This document shows, piece by piece, positions 35,182-44,749 of a stretch of 64,000 nucleotides of DNA. Position 1 is the stretch's first letter. Every line of letters starts with the position of its first letter. The notes under the pieces are model-generated. The model was not told the DNA's origin, searched no databases, and worked only from the letters and a program-made list of their open reading frames with translations. The position numbers and the translations under genes were made by a program. This stretch comes from Synechococcus sp. CC9605 (GTDB taxonomy: Bacteria; Cyanobacteriota; Cyanobacteriia; PCC-6307; Cyanobiaceae). Location of the stretch: the NCBI RefSeq assembly GCF_000012625.1, contig NC_007516.1, positions 2,446,660 to 2,510,659 of the forward strand. Reading direction: 5' to 3'.

Positions 35182-36824
35182 ACCAGGAAACGCTGCTCTT
35201 CGATCCGGCCACGCCGGACCCCGAGGCCCTCAAGGCCGTGCTGGCCTTTCCCAGCACCTATTCCGTGGGGATCACCAGCCTCGGCTATCAGATCGTCTGG
35301 GCGACGCTTGCGCAGCGGTCGGATGTGGACGTGCGCCGGCTGTTCACCGATCAGGGCGATGCGATGCCGCGCCACATCGATCTGTTCGGGCTCTCCCTGA
35401 GCTGGGAACTGGATGGACCGGTGCTGCCAGAGCTCCTGCAGAACCAGCGGATTCCGGTTTGGGCTCTGGAGCGTGGGGATGAGGACCCGATCGTGTTCGG
35501 CGGCGGACCGGTGCTCACGGCCAACCCCGAGCCCCTTGCACCGTTTTTTGATGCCGTGCTGCTCGGGGACGGTGAACTGCTGCTGCCCGCCTTCATCGAT
35601 GCGCTGCAGAACTGCCGAGAGGCACCGCGAGCGGAGCGGCTGCGACAGCTGGCTCAGGTGCCGGGGGTGTACGTGCCGTCGCTTTATGCCCCGCAGTACG
35701 ACCCAAACGGGGAGCTGATTGGCGTGGAACCGATCGATCCAGCGGTTCCAGCCCAGGTTGAAAAACAGACCTGGCGCGGCAACACCCTGAGTCACTCAAC
35801 GGTGGTCACCCCCGAGGCCGCCTGGCCCGACATCCACATGGTGGAGGTGGCGCGCAGTTGTCCTGAACTGTGCAGGTTCTGTCTGGCCAGCTACCTGACG
35901 CTGCCGTTCCGGACACCGTCGTTGGATGACGGCCTGATCCCGGCTGTGGAGAAAGGCCTGAAAGCCACCAAACGCCTCGGCCTGCTGGGGGCCTCCGTCA
36001 CCCAGCATCCCCAGTTCACCGATCTCCTGAACTGGCTAGATCAGGATCGTTTCGATGGCACCCGCGTCAGCGTCAGCTCGGTGAGGGCCGCCACTGTGAC
36101 CCCTGACTTGGGTCGGATCCTGGCCAAACGCGGCAGCCGCTCGCTCACCATCGCCATCGAAAGCGGCAGTGAGCGGATGCGCGAAGTGGTGAACAAGAAA
36201 CTCACCACGGAGGCCATCCATGAGGCGGCTTGCCATGCCAAACAAGGCGGCCTCAAGGGCCTCAAGCTCTACGGGATGGTGGGCCTGCCGACGGAATCGG
36301 ATGACGACGTGGAGGCAACGGCGGATCTGCTCCTGGCGCTCAAGAAAGGAACCGCTGGACTGCGCTTCACCCTCGGGGTAAGCACATTTGTGCCCAAAGC
36401 CCAGACCCCCTTCCAGTGGGAGGGCGTCCGACCGGAAGCCGAGAAGCGCCTCAAACGTCTGGCCAAACGGTTGAAACCGAAGGGAATCGAGTTCCGCCCG
36501 GAGAGCTATGGCTGGAGCGTGATTCAGGCCCTGCTTTCCCGCAGCGACCGTCGCCTGGCGCCGGTGATCGCAGCCGTTGGCGAGGGACGCGAAAGCATGG
36601 GGGGCTGGAAGAAAATCTACCGAGCTGCCCTCAACGGTGAACTCGAGCCGATGCCAGGGCCAGATCTGCCGCCTCCGCCGCCCTGGAGCACGGTGATCCA
36701 CGAGCTATGGGACGCTTCACGGACCCTCCCCTGGACTCACCTCAGGGGGCCCCTGGCTCCGGCGATGCTGCGGGACCATCACGATCAGGCCTTGGCTGTG
36801 GCATCTGCCCAACCTCCTGGTTAA
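35178..36824 (+). CDS. Radical SAM protein (B12-binding-type domain arrangement)
   Basis: The 548-residue protein has an N-terminal Rossmann-like segment (LAFPSTYSVGITSLGYQIVW), then a radical SAM core with C-x3-C-x2-C (SCPELCRFC), and AIESGSERMREVVNKKLTTE, KLYGMVGLPTESDDDV, as in methylthiotransferase-like or MiaB-distant enzymes. Its substrate is unknown. Coding similarity clearly begins upstream of the first conventional start (GTG at 35238): the frame reads LNQETLLFDPATPDPEALKA from a CTG at 35178, which has AGGAG seven bases upstream and overlaps the ClC stop as CTGA. I therefore place the start at CTG. Confidence 0.82.
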   Translation: MNQETLLFDPATPDPEALKAVLAFPSTYSVGITSLGYQIVWATLAQRSDVDVRRLFTDQGDAMPRHIDLFGLSLSWELDGPVLPELLQNQRIPVWALERGDEDPIVFGGGPVLTANPEPLAPFFDAVLLGDGELLLPAFIDALQNCREAPRAERLRQLAQVPGVYVPSLYAPQYDPNGELIGVEPIDPAVPAQVEKQTWRGNTLSHSTVVTPEAAWPDIHMVEVARSCPELCRFCLASYLTLPFRTPSLDDGLIPAVEKGLKATKRLGLLGASVTQHPQFTDLLNWLDQDRFDGTRVSVSSVRAATVTPDLGRILAKRGSRSLTIAIESGSERMREVVNKKLTTEAIHEAACHAKQGGLKGLKLYGMVGLPTESDDDVEATADLLLALKKGTAGLRFTLGVSTFVPKAQTPFQWEGVRPEAEKRLKRLAKRLKPKGIEFRPESYGWSVIQALLSRSDRRLAPVIAAVGEGRESMGGWKKIYRAALNGELEPMPGPDLPPPPPWSTVIHELWDASRTLPWTHLRGPLAPAMLRDHHDQALAVASAQPPG

Positions 36825-38019
36825 AAGCAGCCAAACCCGCCAAGAGCGTCCAGCCGAGAATGTTGAGGCGACTGTCGAACAAAGGCAGGTCGGTGGCATG
36901 CATCGCCACCAGCACCAGCGTGGCGGTCCACCAGGCCCGTTCCATGGGTGCTTTCTGCAGGATTCCACGCCGCAGAGCCACCACCGGCAACAACAGCACC
37001 GTTCCGACAACCAACAGCATGACCGGAAGGCCGTGGCTGATCGCCAACTCCAGGGGGAGATTGTGGGAATGGCCATGCCAACGCTTGGCCGCATAAATCG
37101 GGTACAGCACGCTGAAGGCGGCTGCCCCCCAGCCCAGCCAGGGGCGGGCCGCAACCAACTCCAAGGCATACCCCCACTGCCCCAGACGGGTGTGTTTCCA
37201 GGCGGTGGGCCCTCCCCGTTCAAGCAGTCGATCAAGGATCGGCTCGGGGACCAATGCCATCGCCAGTTGGCGCCATCCGGACGGGACACCGGGGAGCACC
37301 ACTAACAACAACGGCGAGGCGAGGAGAAGCAGCAGGGGGAGCAACCAGAACCACTGCATCGGCCCCATCACAAAGGGAACCGATAAGGCCAGCGCCCCCA
37401 TGGCGTTGCGCGACTGGGTGAGCACAACGGCAAGCACCGTTGAAAGCGTGAGCACCAGAGCAGCACCACGCCGCCACCAACCATCCGGCCGCAGCACAGC
37501 CGCCAGCATCAACGGCCAGACCACCCCGAGCCAGGCACCGGCGATGTTGGCGTAATCAAACAGGGCCGAGAGTCGCCCTTGCGGCTGACCACCGGGCGCG
37601 ACGAACCAGATGATGGCGCCGCCTCCGAGTTGCCAGGGTCCCTGCCAACCCAGAAACATTTGCCCCAGGCCAGTGAGCAGCACCGGCAAGGTGCCGGCCA
37701 CCAGCATCCAAGCGGCCTGACGGCGCTGCTGTTCGCTGGCCAGATGAGGCTGAAAAGCCCAGTAGGCCCAGAACAACGGCAACCAATTGCCCAACCCAGC
37801 CCAGGCCAGCGACCCTGTTTCCGCCCCCAGCGCACCCACCAGCATCAATACAGCCGCAACCAGAAACGGTTGGGTCCAGCGGGCCTGCCAGATAGGCCGA
37901 TCCCGGCCCCGACTGCCGCTGACACAAGCCACAAAGAGGCAGATGCCCGAGAGCAGAGCACTGGAGGGAAGCAGAAACAGGCCAAGCCGGAAGGCCTGAC
38001 CGCCACGATCAGAGGTCAT
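36742..38019 (-). CDS. O-antigen ligase (Wzy_C)-like membrane protein
   Basis: A 425-residue protein with about ten hydrophobic helices. The large loop holds ALFDYANIAGAWLGVVWPLM, LTQSRNAMGALALSVPF and, before the last helices, GWGAAAFSVLYPIYAAKRWHGHSHNLPLELAIS, the usual pattern of O-antigen ligase/polymerase family proteins (also the IctB-like proteins of cyanobacteria). A function in joining polysaccharide to lipid A or in glycan polymerisation is inferred only. Its 3' end overlaps the radical SAM gene by 83 bases, unusually long, and its start overlaps the purU stop as ATGA. Confidence 0.75.
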   Translation of the reverse strand: MTSDRGGQAFRLGLFLLPSSALLSGICLFVACVSGSRGRDRPIWQARWTQPFLVAAVLMLVGALGAETGSLAWAGLGNWLPLFWAYWAFQPHLASEQQRRQAAWMLVAGTLPVLLTGLGQMFLGWQGPWQLGGGAIIWFVAPGGQPQGRLSALFDYANIAGAWLGVVWPLMLAAVLRPDGWWRRGAALVLTLSTVLAVVLTQSRNAMGALALSVPFVMGPMQWFWLLPLLLLLASPLLLVVLPGVPSGWRQLAMALVPEPILDRLLERGGPTAWKHTRLGQWGYALELVAARPWLGWGAAAFSVLYPIYAAKRWHGHSHNLPLELAISHGLPVMLLVVGTVLLLPVVALRRGILQKAPMERAWWTATLVLVAMHATDLPLFDSRLNILGWTLLAGLAAFNQEVGQMPQPRPDRDGPAASPEPGAP

Positions 38020-38870
38020 GCAAAAACAGCCGTACGCCCGCGATAGACCATCACCTGACGGCGCAGATGCAGGCGAAGAGCCCGCGCCAAGGCAAGGCGT
38101 TCCGTGTCACGGCCCTTGCGGATCAGATCCTCCACTTCGTCCCGATGGCTGACGGGAACGGTGGTTTGCTCAATGATCGGGCCGTCATCCAGATCTTCAG
38201 TGACGTAGTGGGCCGTTGCGCCGATGAGCTTGACCCCACGGTCCCAGGCCCGGTGATACGGCTGAGAGCCCTTGAACGCAGGCAGAAAGGAATGGTGAAT
38301 GTTGATCACCTGGGGGAAACGCTCGAGGAAATCACTGCTCAGCACCTGCATGTATTTGGCCAGCACCGCAAGTTCAACCTCGTTCTCTTCCAGCAACTGC
38401 AGCATCCGCCGCTCCGCTTCCGCCTTGGTGTCCCGACTGACCGGAACACAAACGAAAGGGACATCAAACGACGCACACAGGGGTTCCAGATCCGGATGGT
38501 TGGCAATCACCAGGGGAACCTGCATCGGCAGCTCTCCGCTTTGAACCCGCCAGAGCAAGTCCTGCAGGCAGTGGCTTTGCTTGCTGGCAAAGATCGCCAC
38601 ACGGGGGAATTCATCTGAGAAGTGGAGCTGCGCTTCCCCACCCAGCCGCTGTCCCAGGGCCAGAGCCGCTTCAGGAAGCACATCCCGGGGTATGCCGAAT
38701 CCCTGGAGCTGCCACTCAATGCGGCTGAGAAACAAGCCTGCTCCCGCGTCCGTGTGGTGATCGGCATGACGAATGCTGCCGCCATTGGCTGCCACCCAAC
38801 CCGCCAGTTCACTGACCAGGCCAGGACGATCAGGGCAGATCATCTGGAGGATGACCGTGGCGTCACTCAC
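38016..38870 (-). CDS. purU: Formyltetrahydrofolate deformylase
   Basis: PurU hydrolyses 10-formyl-THF to formate and THF. The 284-residue protein has an N-terminal ACT-like domain (ILQMICPDRPGLVSELAGWV) and a formyltransferase-fold domain with VINIHHSFLPAFKGSQPYHRAWDRGVK and GATAHYVTEDLDDGPII. Formate released could supply purine synthesis through the formate-dependent PurT encoded elsewhere in the window. Start is GTG. Confidence 0.93.
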   Translation of the reverse strand: MSDATVILQMICPDRPGLVSELAGWVAANGGSIRHADHHTDAGAGLFLSRIEWQLQGFGIPRDVLPEAALALGQRLGGEAQLHFSDEFPRVAIFASKQSHCLQDLLWRVQSGELPMQVPLVIANHPDLEPLCASFDVPFVCVPVSRDTKAEAERRMLQLLEENEVELAVLAKYMQVLSSDFLERFPQVINIHHSFLPAFKGSQPYHRAWDRGVKLIGATAHYVTEDLDDGPIIEQTTVPVSHRDEVEDLIRKGRDTERLALARALRLHLRRQVMVYRGRTAVFA

Positions 38871-38944
38871 AACAACGCTTTCAAAAACAAAATTCTCCCG
38901 CGCAGGAGGGGCTGGTTAAAGTCGCTAGGAAATTTTCGATCACC

Positions 38945-39394
38945 ATGCTGAAGGCTCTGAGCCGCCTTGCCGCGTTCTGCCTCTGCGTCGCTTTGAGCCT
39001 GGGTCTGATGGCCCCGGCTGCTGTAAACGCTGCCGGCATCAGTCCTGACGATCTGGGCGTGATCCGCCGCCAGGCCGCAGCCTTTGAAGAAGCAAAAACC
39101 CGTCTGCCTGATCTGGCCCGGCTGGTGAGTGCAAAGGATTGGGTGTTCACCCGCAATCTCCTGCATGGCCCCATGCAGGAAGTGAGCCGGGAAATGTCGT
39201 ACATCAATCAACGCCTCGACAAGAGTGAGCGAAAGCAAGCCACCAAGGTGGCCCGCTCCTTGAAAGAAGCTTTGGCCGATCTGGATGAAGCAGCACGCCT
39301 GCAGGACTTCAGCCGCCTGCAGAAGTCCTACAGCGCCGTGGCTGCCGGCTTTGACGCCTACAGCGATCTCCTCCCGGCTGAGGCCTTCAACTGA
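38945..39394 (+). CDS. psbQ: Photosystem II protein PsbQ (CyanoQ)
   Basis: PsbQ is a lumenal extrinsic subunit that stabilises the photosystem II manganese cluster. The 149-residue product has a signal peptide ending near APAAVNA and a four-helix-type mature domain (ISPDDLGVIRRQAAAFEEAK, WVFTRNLLHGPMQEVSREMS, VAAGFDAYSDLLP). The lipobox cysteine of many CyanoQ proteins is not apparent, so the mature protein may be soluble. ATG at 38945. The next gene overlaps its TGA. Confidence 0.82.
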   Translation: MLKALSRLAAFCLCVALSLGLMAPAAVNAAGISPDDLGVIRRQAAAFEEAKTRLPDLARLVSAKDWVFTRNLLHGPMQEVSREMSYINQRLDKSERKQATKVARSLKEALADLDEAARLQDFSRLQKSYSAVAAGFDAYSDLLPAEAFN

Positions 39395-40461
39395 TCCGCT
39401 CCGTTGGAGTGATTGGTGCCGGGGCTATCGGCCTTGGCACCGCCTGGCATCTGGCCCAGCAAGGGCACGATGTTTCTGTTTACGACCCTCGCCTGAACCA
39501 GGCCGTTGATCGCGAGAGATCAGCAAAGGATCTCAGTGGTACATCGGCATCCCTCGGGGTGCTGATGGGCCATGTGTTTCGCCGCAGCAGCGGACGGGGC
39601 TGGAGGTTGCGCCGCCGGAGCATGGAGCTCTGGCCGCAATGGATCGAAACGCTGCAGGCTCACCAGCTTGATCTCAAGCTTCATCCGGGCCTGCTGCAAA
39701 TCGCCGAGGACGAGCAAGCGGCTGAGCGGATGGAGTCGCTGGCCGCCCAACGCGTTGACCTGGGGCTGCAAATGGTCACCAACGCCGGCCTGGCAGCGGT
39801 CTGGCCGACGGCCAGCCACGGTGGCCTGTACTCGCGCCACGACGGTCGGATTGATCCCCTGCTGCTGCAACAAGCCCTTCGACAGGCGCTGGCAGAGCAA
39901 AACGTGGAGCTGAATGCCACAGCGGTGATCCGTCTGGAGCGCAACGACAACCACTGGCGTGTGCACCACGCCGATGGAAACAGCTCCGTTCACGACCTTG
40001 TGGTGCTCTGCACAGCCCTGAACTCAGACGTCTTGCTGGAACCCCTGGGCCAGGCCCGACCGATGACACCCGTGTTGGGCCAGGCCCTGTCACTGGAACT
40101 GACAACGGGTCCGCCGACGTGGAGCCATTGGCCCTCGGTGCTGGTGGATCAGGGCTTCAACTTGATTCCCACCGCACCCGGACGGCTGCTGCTCGGGGCC
40201 ACCGTGGAACCGGGCGATCGTGCTTCAAAGGATCCGCTAACCCTGATGCGCAACCTCAACGAGCGGGCACCGGAGTGGCTGCGCTCAGCCAAGGTGGTTG
40301 GCCATTGGAGTGGCCTACGAGCCCGGCCCGTGGATCGCCCCGCCCCTCTGCTGGAGGCGCTGGAACCTGGATTGATCCTGGCCAGTGGGCACTACCGCAA
40401 CGGCGTTCTGCTCAGTCCTGGCACGGCCGAGTGGGTGGCCGCTGCCGTTGAGCAGGCATAA
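39391..40461 (+). CDS. FAD-dependent oxidoreductase (D-amino-acid oxidase/DAO family)
   Basis: The protein of about 356 residues has the FAD-binding dinucleotide fold (VGVIGAGAIGLGTAWHLAQQG) and a C-terminal NGVLLSPGTAEWVAAA segment of the DAO family, which includes amine oxidases and sarcosine oxidases. The first conventional start, GTG at 39409, would cut off the first beta strand (MIGAGAIG). A CTG at 39391 gives LIRSVGVIGAGAIG, has GAGG seven bases upstream and overlaps the psbQ stop as CTGA. No standard start lies upstream in frame. Substrate unknown. Confidence 0.8.
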   Translation: MIRSVGVIGAGAIGLGTAWHLAQQGHDVSVYDPRLNQAVDRERSAKDLSGTSASLGVLMGHVFRRSSGRGWRLRRRSMELWPQWIETLQAHQLDLKLHPGLLQIAEDEQAAERMESLAAQRVDLGLQMVTNAGLAAVWPTASHGGLYSRHDGRIDPLLLQQALRQALAEQNVELNATAVIRLERNDNHWRVHHADGNSSVHDLVVLCTALNSDVLLEPLGQARPMTPVLGQALSLELTTGPPTWSHWPSVLVDQGFNLIPTAPGRLLLGATVEPGDRASKDPLTLMRNLNERAPEWLRSAKVVGHWSGLRARPVDRPAPLLEALEPGLILASGHYRNGVLLSPGTAEWVAAAVEQA

Positions 40462-40482
40462 AAAAGGGCCCCGCAGGGCCCT
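40459..40482 (-). terminator. Terminator of dnaK
   Basis: On the minus strand a perfect 7-bp stem AGGGCCC, loop TGCG, GGGCCCT is followed by a run of T residues that extends into the stop codon of the convergent oxidoreductase gene. It lies 22 bases after the dnaK stop. Confidence 0.88.
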
Positions 40483-40504
40483 GAGGCGTTGCTGAATCAA
40501 CCGA

Positions 40505-42418
40505 TCACTTGGTCTCGGTGAACTCCGCGTCGATGACGTCGTCGCTGGCATCACCACCACCGGTGTTGGCACCGGCACCGGCATCAGCGCCAGGCGCGCC
40601 AGCACCAGCCGCAGCCCCTTCCTGCTGATAGACGGAAGCGCCGACGGTGTAGAGCTCCTGCTGCAGTTCCTCCAGCAGGGTCTTCATCGCGTCGTAGTCA
40701 TCCTTCTCGGTGGCTTCCTTGAGCTTGAGGCGCTTCTCCTCCAGCTTGGCCTTGGCATCGGCATCGACCTTGTCGCCCAGTTCGCCCATCTGCTTTTCAG
40801 CCTGGTAGACGAGGGTTTCAGCCTGGTTCTTGAGGTCGATCTTTTCGCGCTTCTCCTTATCAGCGCTGGCGTTGGCCTCGGCGTCCTTCACCATCTTGTC
40901 GACCTCGGAATCCGAGAGGGTCGACGCGCCGGTGATCGAGATGGACTGCTCCTTGCCGCTGCCCTTGTCCTTGGCGGTGACGCTGAGGATGCCGTTGGCG
41001 TCGATGTCGAAGGTCACTTCGATCTGAGGCACGCCCCGGGGAGCCGGGGGGATGCCATCGAGACGGAAAGTTCCAAGCGACTTGTTGTCGGACGCCATCT
41101 CGCGCTCACCCTGGAGCACGTGGATTTCCACATTGGTCTGACCATCCACAGCCGTGGAATAGGTCTCGGTCTTCTTGGTGGGAACCGTTGTGTTGCGGGT
41201 GATCATTTTGGTCATCACACCGCCAAGGGTTTCCACACCCAGGGAGAGGGGTGTGACGTCGAGCAGAAGGATGTCCTTCACCTCGCCGGCCAGCACACCG
41301 CCCTGAATGGCAGCACCCACAGCCACCACCTCATCGGGATTCACCGTCTGGTTGGGGTCTTTTCCGGTGATGCGCTTCACTAGTTCAAGCACGGCCGGGA
41401 TGCGGGTGGAACCACCCACCATCACGATCTCGTCCAGCTCGCCGGAGGAGAGCTTGGCGTCCTTGAGCGCCTGCTCCACAGGCATTGCGCAGCGGTCAAT
41501 CAGCTTGGAAGCGAGTTCCTCAAACTTGGCGCGGGTGAGGGTGAGGTCCAGGTGCTTGGGACCCTCGGGCGTGGCCGTGATGAACGGCAGGTTGATCTCG
41601 CTCTGGGTGGCGTTGGACAGCTCAACCTTGGCTTTTTCAGCGGCTTCGGTGAGGCGCTGCAGGGCCTGCTTGTCCTGACGCAGATCGATGCCTTCGTTGG
41701 ATTTGAAGGTCTCGGCCAGGTGATCCACGATCACCTTGTCGAAGTCGTCACCGCCGAGGTGCGTATCACCAGCGGTGGACAACACCTCGAACACACCGTC
41801 ACCAACTTCCAGAACGGAGACGTCGAAGGTGCCACCACCCAGGTCGAAGACCAGGATGCGCTCGTTGCTCTTCTTGTCTAGGCCGTAGGCCAGAGCCGCA
41901 GCGGTGGGCTCGTTGATGATGCGGAGCACCTCAAGGCCAGCGATCTTGCCGGCGTCCTTGGTGGCCTGGCGCTGGGAGTCGTTGAAATAAGCCGGAACGG
42001 TGATCACCGCTTGGCTGACGGTTTCACCGAGGTACTTACCGGCGTCCTCCGCCAACTTGCGCAGCACCTGGGCGGAAACCTCTTCAGGTGCGAATTGCTT
42101 GTCGAGAACTGGGCACTTCACCTTCACGTTGGAGCCGGCCTTCTCAACGCCGTAGCTCACCTCTTTCGACTCCTCATTCACCTCATCAACCCGACGGCCG
42201 ATGAAACGCTTGACGGAATAGAAGGTGTTGTCTGGGTTCATCACCGCCTGACGTTTGGCGATCTGACCCACCAGCTGATCCTGGTTCTTTGTGTAAGCAA
42301 CCACGGAAGGCGTCGTGCGGAAGCCCTCGGCGTTCGCGATCACGGTGGGCTTGCCACCCTCCATCACGGAAACACAGCTGTTCGTGGTGCCAAGGTCAAT
42401 GCCGACAACCTTGCCCAT
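40505..42418 (-). CDS. dnaK: Chaperone DnaK (Hsp70)
   Basis: The 637-residue Hsp70 has the ATPase domain ([54 protein letters not shown]), the substrate-binding domain ([30 protein letters not shown]) and a disordered Gly/Ala tail ending in [11 protein letters not shown]. The tail resembles DnaK2 of cyanobacteria, which is the essential housekeeping copy; other DnaK paralogues exist in these organisms, so the assignment to DnaK2 is tentative. It is divergent from aroE, 116 bases away. Confidence 0.95.
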   Translation of the reverse strand: MGKVVGIDLGTTNSCVSVMEGGKPTVIANAEGFRTTPSVVAYTKNQDQLVGQIAKRQAVMNPDNTFYSVKRFIGRRVDEVNEESKEVSYGVEKAGSNVKVKCPVLDKQFAPEEVSAQVLRKLAEDAGKYLGETVSQAVITVPAYFNDSQRQATKDAGKIAGLEVLRIINEPTAAALAYGLDKKSNERILVFDLGGGTFDVSVLEVGDGVFEVLSTAGDTHLGGDDFDKVIVDHLAETFKSNEGIDLRQDKQALQRLTEAAEKAKVELSNATQSEINLPFITATPEGPKHLDLTLTRAKFEELASKLIDRCAMPVEQALKDAKLSSGELDEIVMVGGSTRIPAVLELVKRITGKDPNQTVNPDEVVAVGAAIQGGVLAGEVKDILLLDVTPLSLGVETLGGVMTKMITRNTTVPTKKTETYSTAVDGQTNVEIHVLQGEREMASDNKSLGTFRLDGIPPAPRGVPQIEVTFDIDANGILSVTAKDKGSGKEQSISITGASTLSDSEVDKMVKDAEANASADKEKREKIDLKNQAETLVYQAEKQMGELGDKVDADAKAKLEEKRLKLKEATEKDDYDAMKTLLEELQQELYTVGASVYQQEGAAAGAGAPGADAGAGANTGGGDASDDVIDAEFTETK

Positions 42419-42534
42419 CGGTGCCCACCTCCAGAATTGGTGATTTGAATGGGCTCATCCTCCACAGCAGACCCGGTGACCGGCGAGGTGTGGTTCCCGA
42501 ACAGGCAGGCTGGTGAAGCGATCCGGCCCTGGCA

Positions 42535-43404
42535 ATGATCAACGGCGGCACCAGCCTTGTGGGCCTGCTTGGCAATCCAGTGCGCCACTCGCTCTCGCCG
42601 GTGATGCAGAACGCAGCCCTCGAAAGCATGGGGCTCAACTGGCGCTACCTGGCCCTGCCCTGCGACAGCGAAAGCCTTGATCAGGTGATGAAGGGCCTCA
42701 GGGCCGTGGGCTGCCAGGGGCTCAACGTCACCATCCCCCACAAAAAAGACATCGCCGCACTCTGCGAGGAGCGAAGCCCGTTGGCGCAACGGCTCGGTGC
42801 CGTCAACACCCTAATTCCAGGAGAAGGCGGTGGCTGGTTCGGCACCAACACCGACGTGGAGGGCTTTCTTGCACCCCTCGGTGCCAACGACACCTGGGCA
42901 GAACGCCATGCCGTGGTGATCGGCTGCGGCGGATCAGCGCGGGCGGTGGTCGCCGGTCTGCAGACCCTGGACCTCAGCAGCATCACCGTTGTGGGACGGC
43001 GAAGCGAGGCACTACAAGCCTTCATAACTGATCTGCAGCAGGACAAGGCCCCCCTGACGCCCTGTCTCAACAACGCAGTTCAGCTCAACGACGCCATCGC
43101 TCGAGCGGCTCTCGTGGTGAACACCACCCCGGTCGGGATGGCCCAGCACGGCGACCCCGAGGCGATGCCGCTGGGGGCCGACATCTGGTGCAGGCTGAGC
43201 TCCGAAGCGGTTCTCTATGACCTGATCTACACACCCAGGCCCACCAGCTGGCTTGCAGCTGGGCAACAACGAGGCCATCGCTGCATAGATGGCCTCGAGA
43301 TGCTGGTGCAGCAAGGCGCTGCCTCGCTGCGGCTCTGGAGTGGACGCGACGATGTTCCTGTCGAGGCGATGCGAAGCGCCGCCGCGACTGCTCTTGCGAC
43401 TTAA
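42535..43404 (+). CDS. aroE: Shikimate dehydrogenase
   Basis: AroE reduces 3-dehydroshikimate with NADPH. The 289-residue protein has LLGNPVRHSLSPVMQNAALE, LNVTIPHKKDIAALC with the catalytic lysine, AVNTLIPGEGGGWFGTNTDV and the nucleotide loop VVIGCGGSARAVVAGL. A stretch near 43160-43260 (SEAVLYDLIYTPRPTSWL) carries the final conserved motif. Together with aroG it gives two shikimate-pathway genes here. Confidence 0.93.
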   Translation: MINGGTSLVGLLGNPVRHSLSPVMQNAALESMGLNWRYLALPCDSESLDQVMKGLRAVGCQGLNVTIPHKKDIAALCEERSPLAQRLGAVNTLIPGEGGGWFGTNTDVEGFLAPLGANDTWAERHAVVIGCGGSARAVVAGLQTLDLSSITVVGRRSEALQAFITDLQQDKAPLTPCLNNAVQLNDAIARAALVVNTTPVGMAQHGDPEAMPLGADIWCRLSSEAVLYDLIYTPRPTSWLAAGQQRGHRCIDGLEMLVQQGAASLRLWSGRDDVPVEAMRSAAATALAT

Positions 43405-43429
43405 GGTCACAATAATCCCTAGCTCCACC

Positions 43430-43906
43430 GTGCAGATTCCCCTCTGGCAGCGGCTGCTCGCACCGCTGGTGTACCTGCTCCCCTGGAGTGACGCCATTCC
43501 CTTCGGATGGGGGGCTGACGGCATATTCAGCCAAATCCCTCTGCTCAGGCTTTTAACGATTCCAGCGGTACCGCTGATCCAATTGGATCGGGGGGTTCCC
43601 TTCGGTGGCCTGCTGCTGTTCTTCGTGCTGTTTCTGGCGGTGGTGCGGAATCCAGCCGTTCCCTACTTCCTCCGCTTCAACACCCTGCAGGCCCTGCTCA
43701 CCGACATCGTGATCGTTGTGCTGGGCTTCGCGTTTGGGATCCTTCTCCAACCCATTGCCGGAGGCAGCCTGCTGGTGAGCACCCTGTCCAGCACGATCGT
43801 GGTGGCGGTGCTGGCCATTCTTCTGTTCGCCCTGGTGGAGTGCTGGCGTGGGCGCGAACCGGATCTTCCCGGCATCAGCCAGGCCGTACGCATGCAGCTC
43901 TACTGA
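43430..43906 (+). CDS. Tic20 family protein
   Basis: A 158-residue membrane protein with four helices. WQRLLAPLVYLLPWSDAIPFG and FSQIPLLRLLTIPAVPL are followed by FFVLFLAVVRNPAVPYFLRFNTLQALLTDIV, the conserved core of cyanobacterial Tic20-like proteins, relatives of the chloroplast inner-envelope import channel. Its role in bacteria is not settled. The GTG at 43430 lies 25 bases after aroE; the frame is open farther upstream within aroE. Confidence 0.82.
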   Translation: MQIPLWQRLLAPLVYLLPWSDAIPFGWGADGIFSQIPLLRLLTIPAVPLIQLDRGVPFGGLLLFFVLFLAVVRNPAVPYFLRFNTLQALLTDIVIVVLGFAFGILLQPIAGGSLLVSTLSSTIVVAVLAILLFALVECWRGREPDLPGISQAVRMQLY

Positions 43907-43985
43907 AGTGCGTGGACAGGCCAGGGGATAAGGTGTTGAACCCGTCGCTCACTTTGGTGAGCCTGATACCCCTTCGGTGCTGCCC

Positions 43986-44360
43986 ATGACGCATGATCCG
44001 TATTACGAAACCATGTACATCCTTCGTCCGGACATTCCGGAGGAAGAAGTTGAAAGCCATCTCACCAAGTACCGCGACATGCTCGTGGAAGCTGGTGCTG
44101 AAGTGCTGGACAACCAGATGCGCGGCAAGCGCCGTCTTGCCTACCCCATTGCGAAGCACAAGGAAGGCATTTACGTGCAACTGAGCCACAACGGCGACGG
44201 CCAGCACGTCGCTGTTCTCGAGAAGGCAATGCGCCTCAGCGAGGATGTGATCCGCTACCTGACCGTGAAGCAGGAAGGCCCTCTTCCCGCACCTCGGGTG
44301 ATGCCGGGCAGCGAAGCTGCTCAACAGCAACAGGCCGAAGCCGCTGCATCAGCTGACTGA
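43986..44360 (+). CDS. rpsF: 30S ribosomal protein S6
   Basis: The 124-residue protein matches S6: [42 protein letters not shown] and [12 protein letters not shown], followed by an Ala/Gln-rich tail. ATG at 43986 was chosen over a GTG three codons earlier. Unusually it is not next to ssb or rpsR but between tic20 and an interrupted small gene. Confidence 0.95.
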   Translation: MTHDPYYETMYILRPDIPEEEVESHLTKYRDMLVEAGAEVLDNQMRGKRRLAYPIAKHKEGIYVQLSHNGDGQHVAVLEKAMRLSEDVIRYLTVKQEGPLPAPRVMPGSEAAQQQQAEAAASAD

Positions 44361-44401
44361 TCAGCATTGTTGGATTCGTGGGTGGGCGATATCGTCCGCC
44401 C

Positions 44402-44749
44402 ATGGATTCGAAACGCGACCAACCTCAGCCAACCGAACCTGTTCGGAACGAGCGTCATGGCGACGCTGAAGTGATTCGGTTGCTGAAACAGAGAATTTCC
44501 GAGCTCGAAGGCGAGATCGAGGCCTAGAACAAGCTGTTGGCTGAACTGCCTGACGTCTTTGAAAGCCGCTTCCAACAGCGGCTCGAGCCGTTGATAGAGC
44601 GCTATCAACTGCTGGCTGAACAGGTTGATGAAGACCAGATCGAACGGCCTCAGCTGGCCCTGCCTGGAGGCTCAGAACCGGACAACGTTGTGCGTTTTCC
44701 GGGCCTGAGGCTTCCCAAGTTTCTGCAGAAGCGGCAGCGCTCAGCTTGA
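44402..44749 (+). pseudogene. Coiled-coil hypothetical gene with an in-frame TAG
   Basis: An ATG at 44402 starts a reading frame that would encode 115 residues, with heptad-like helices (EVIRLLKQRISELEGEIEA and QRLEPLIERYQLLAEQVDED) and a basic end ([12 protein letters not shown]). Codon 42 at 44525-44527 is TAG, in frame, in the middle of the continuous helix; a single change from CAG (Gln) would explain it. Translation could restart at the TTG at 44537. Possible readings are a recent nonsense mutation, a sequencing error or suppression of the stop. The 3' end overlaps argG by 9 bases. Confidence 0.7.
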
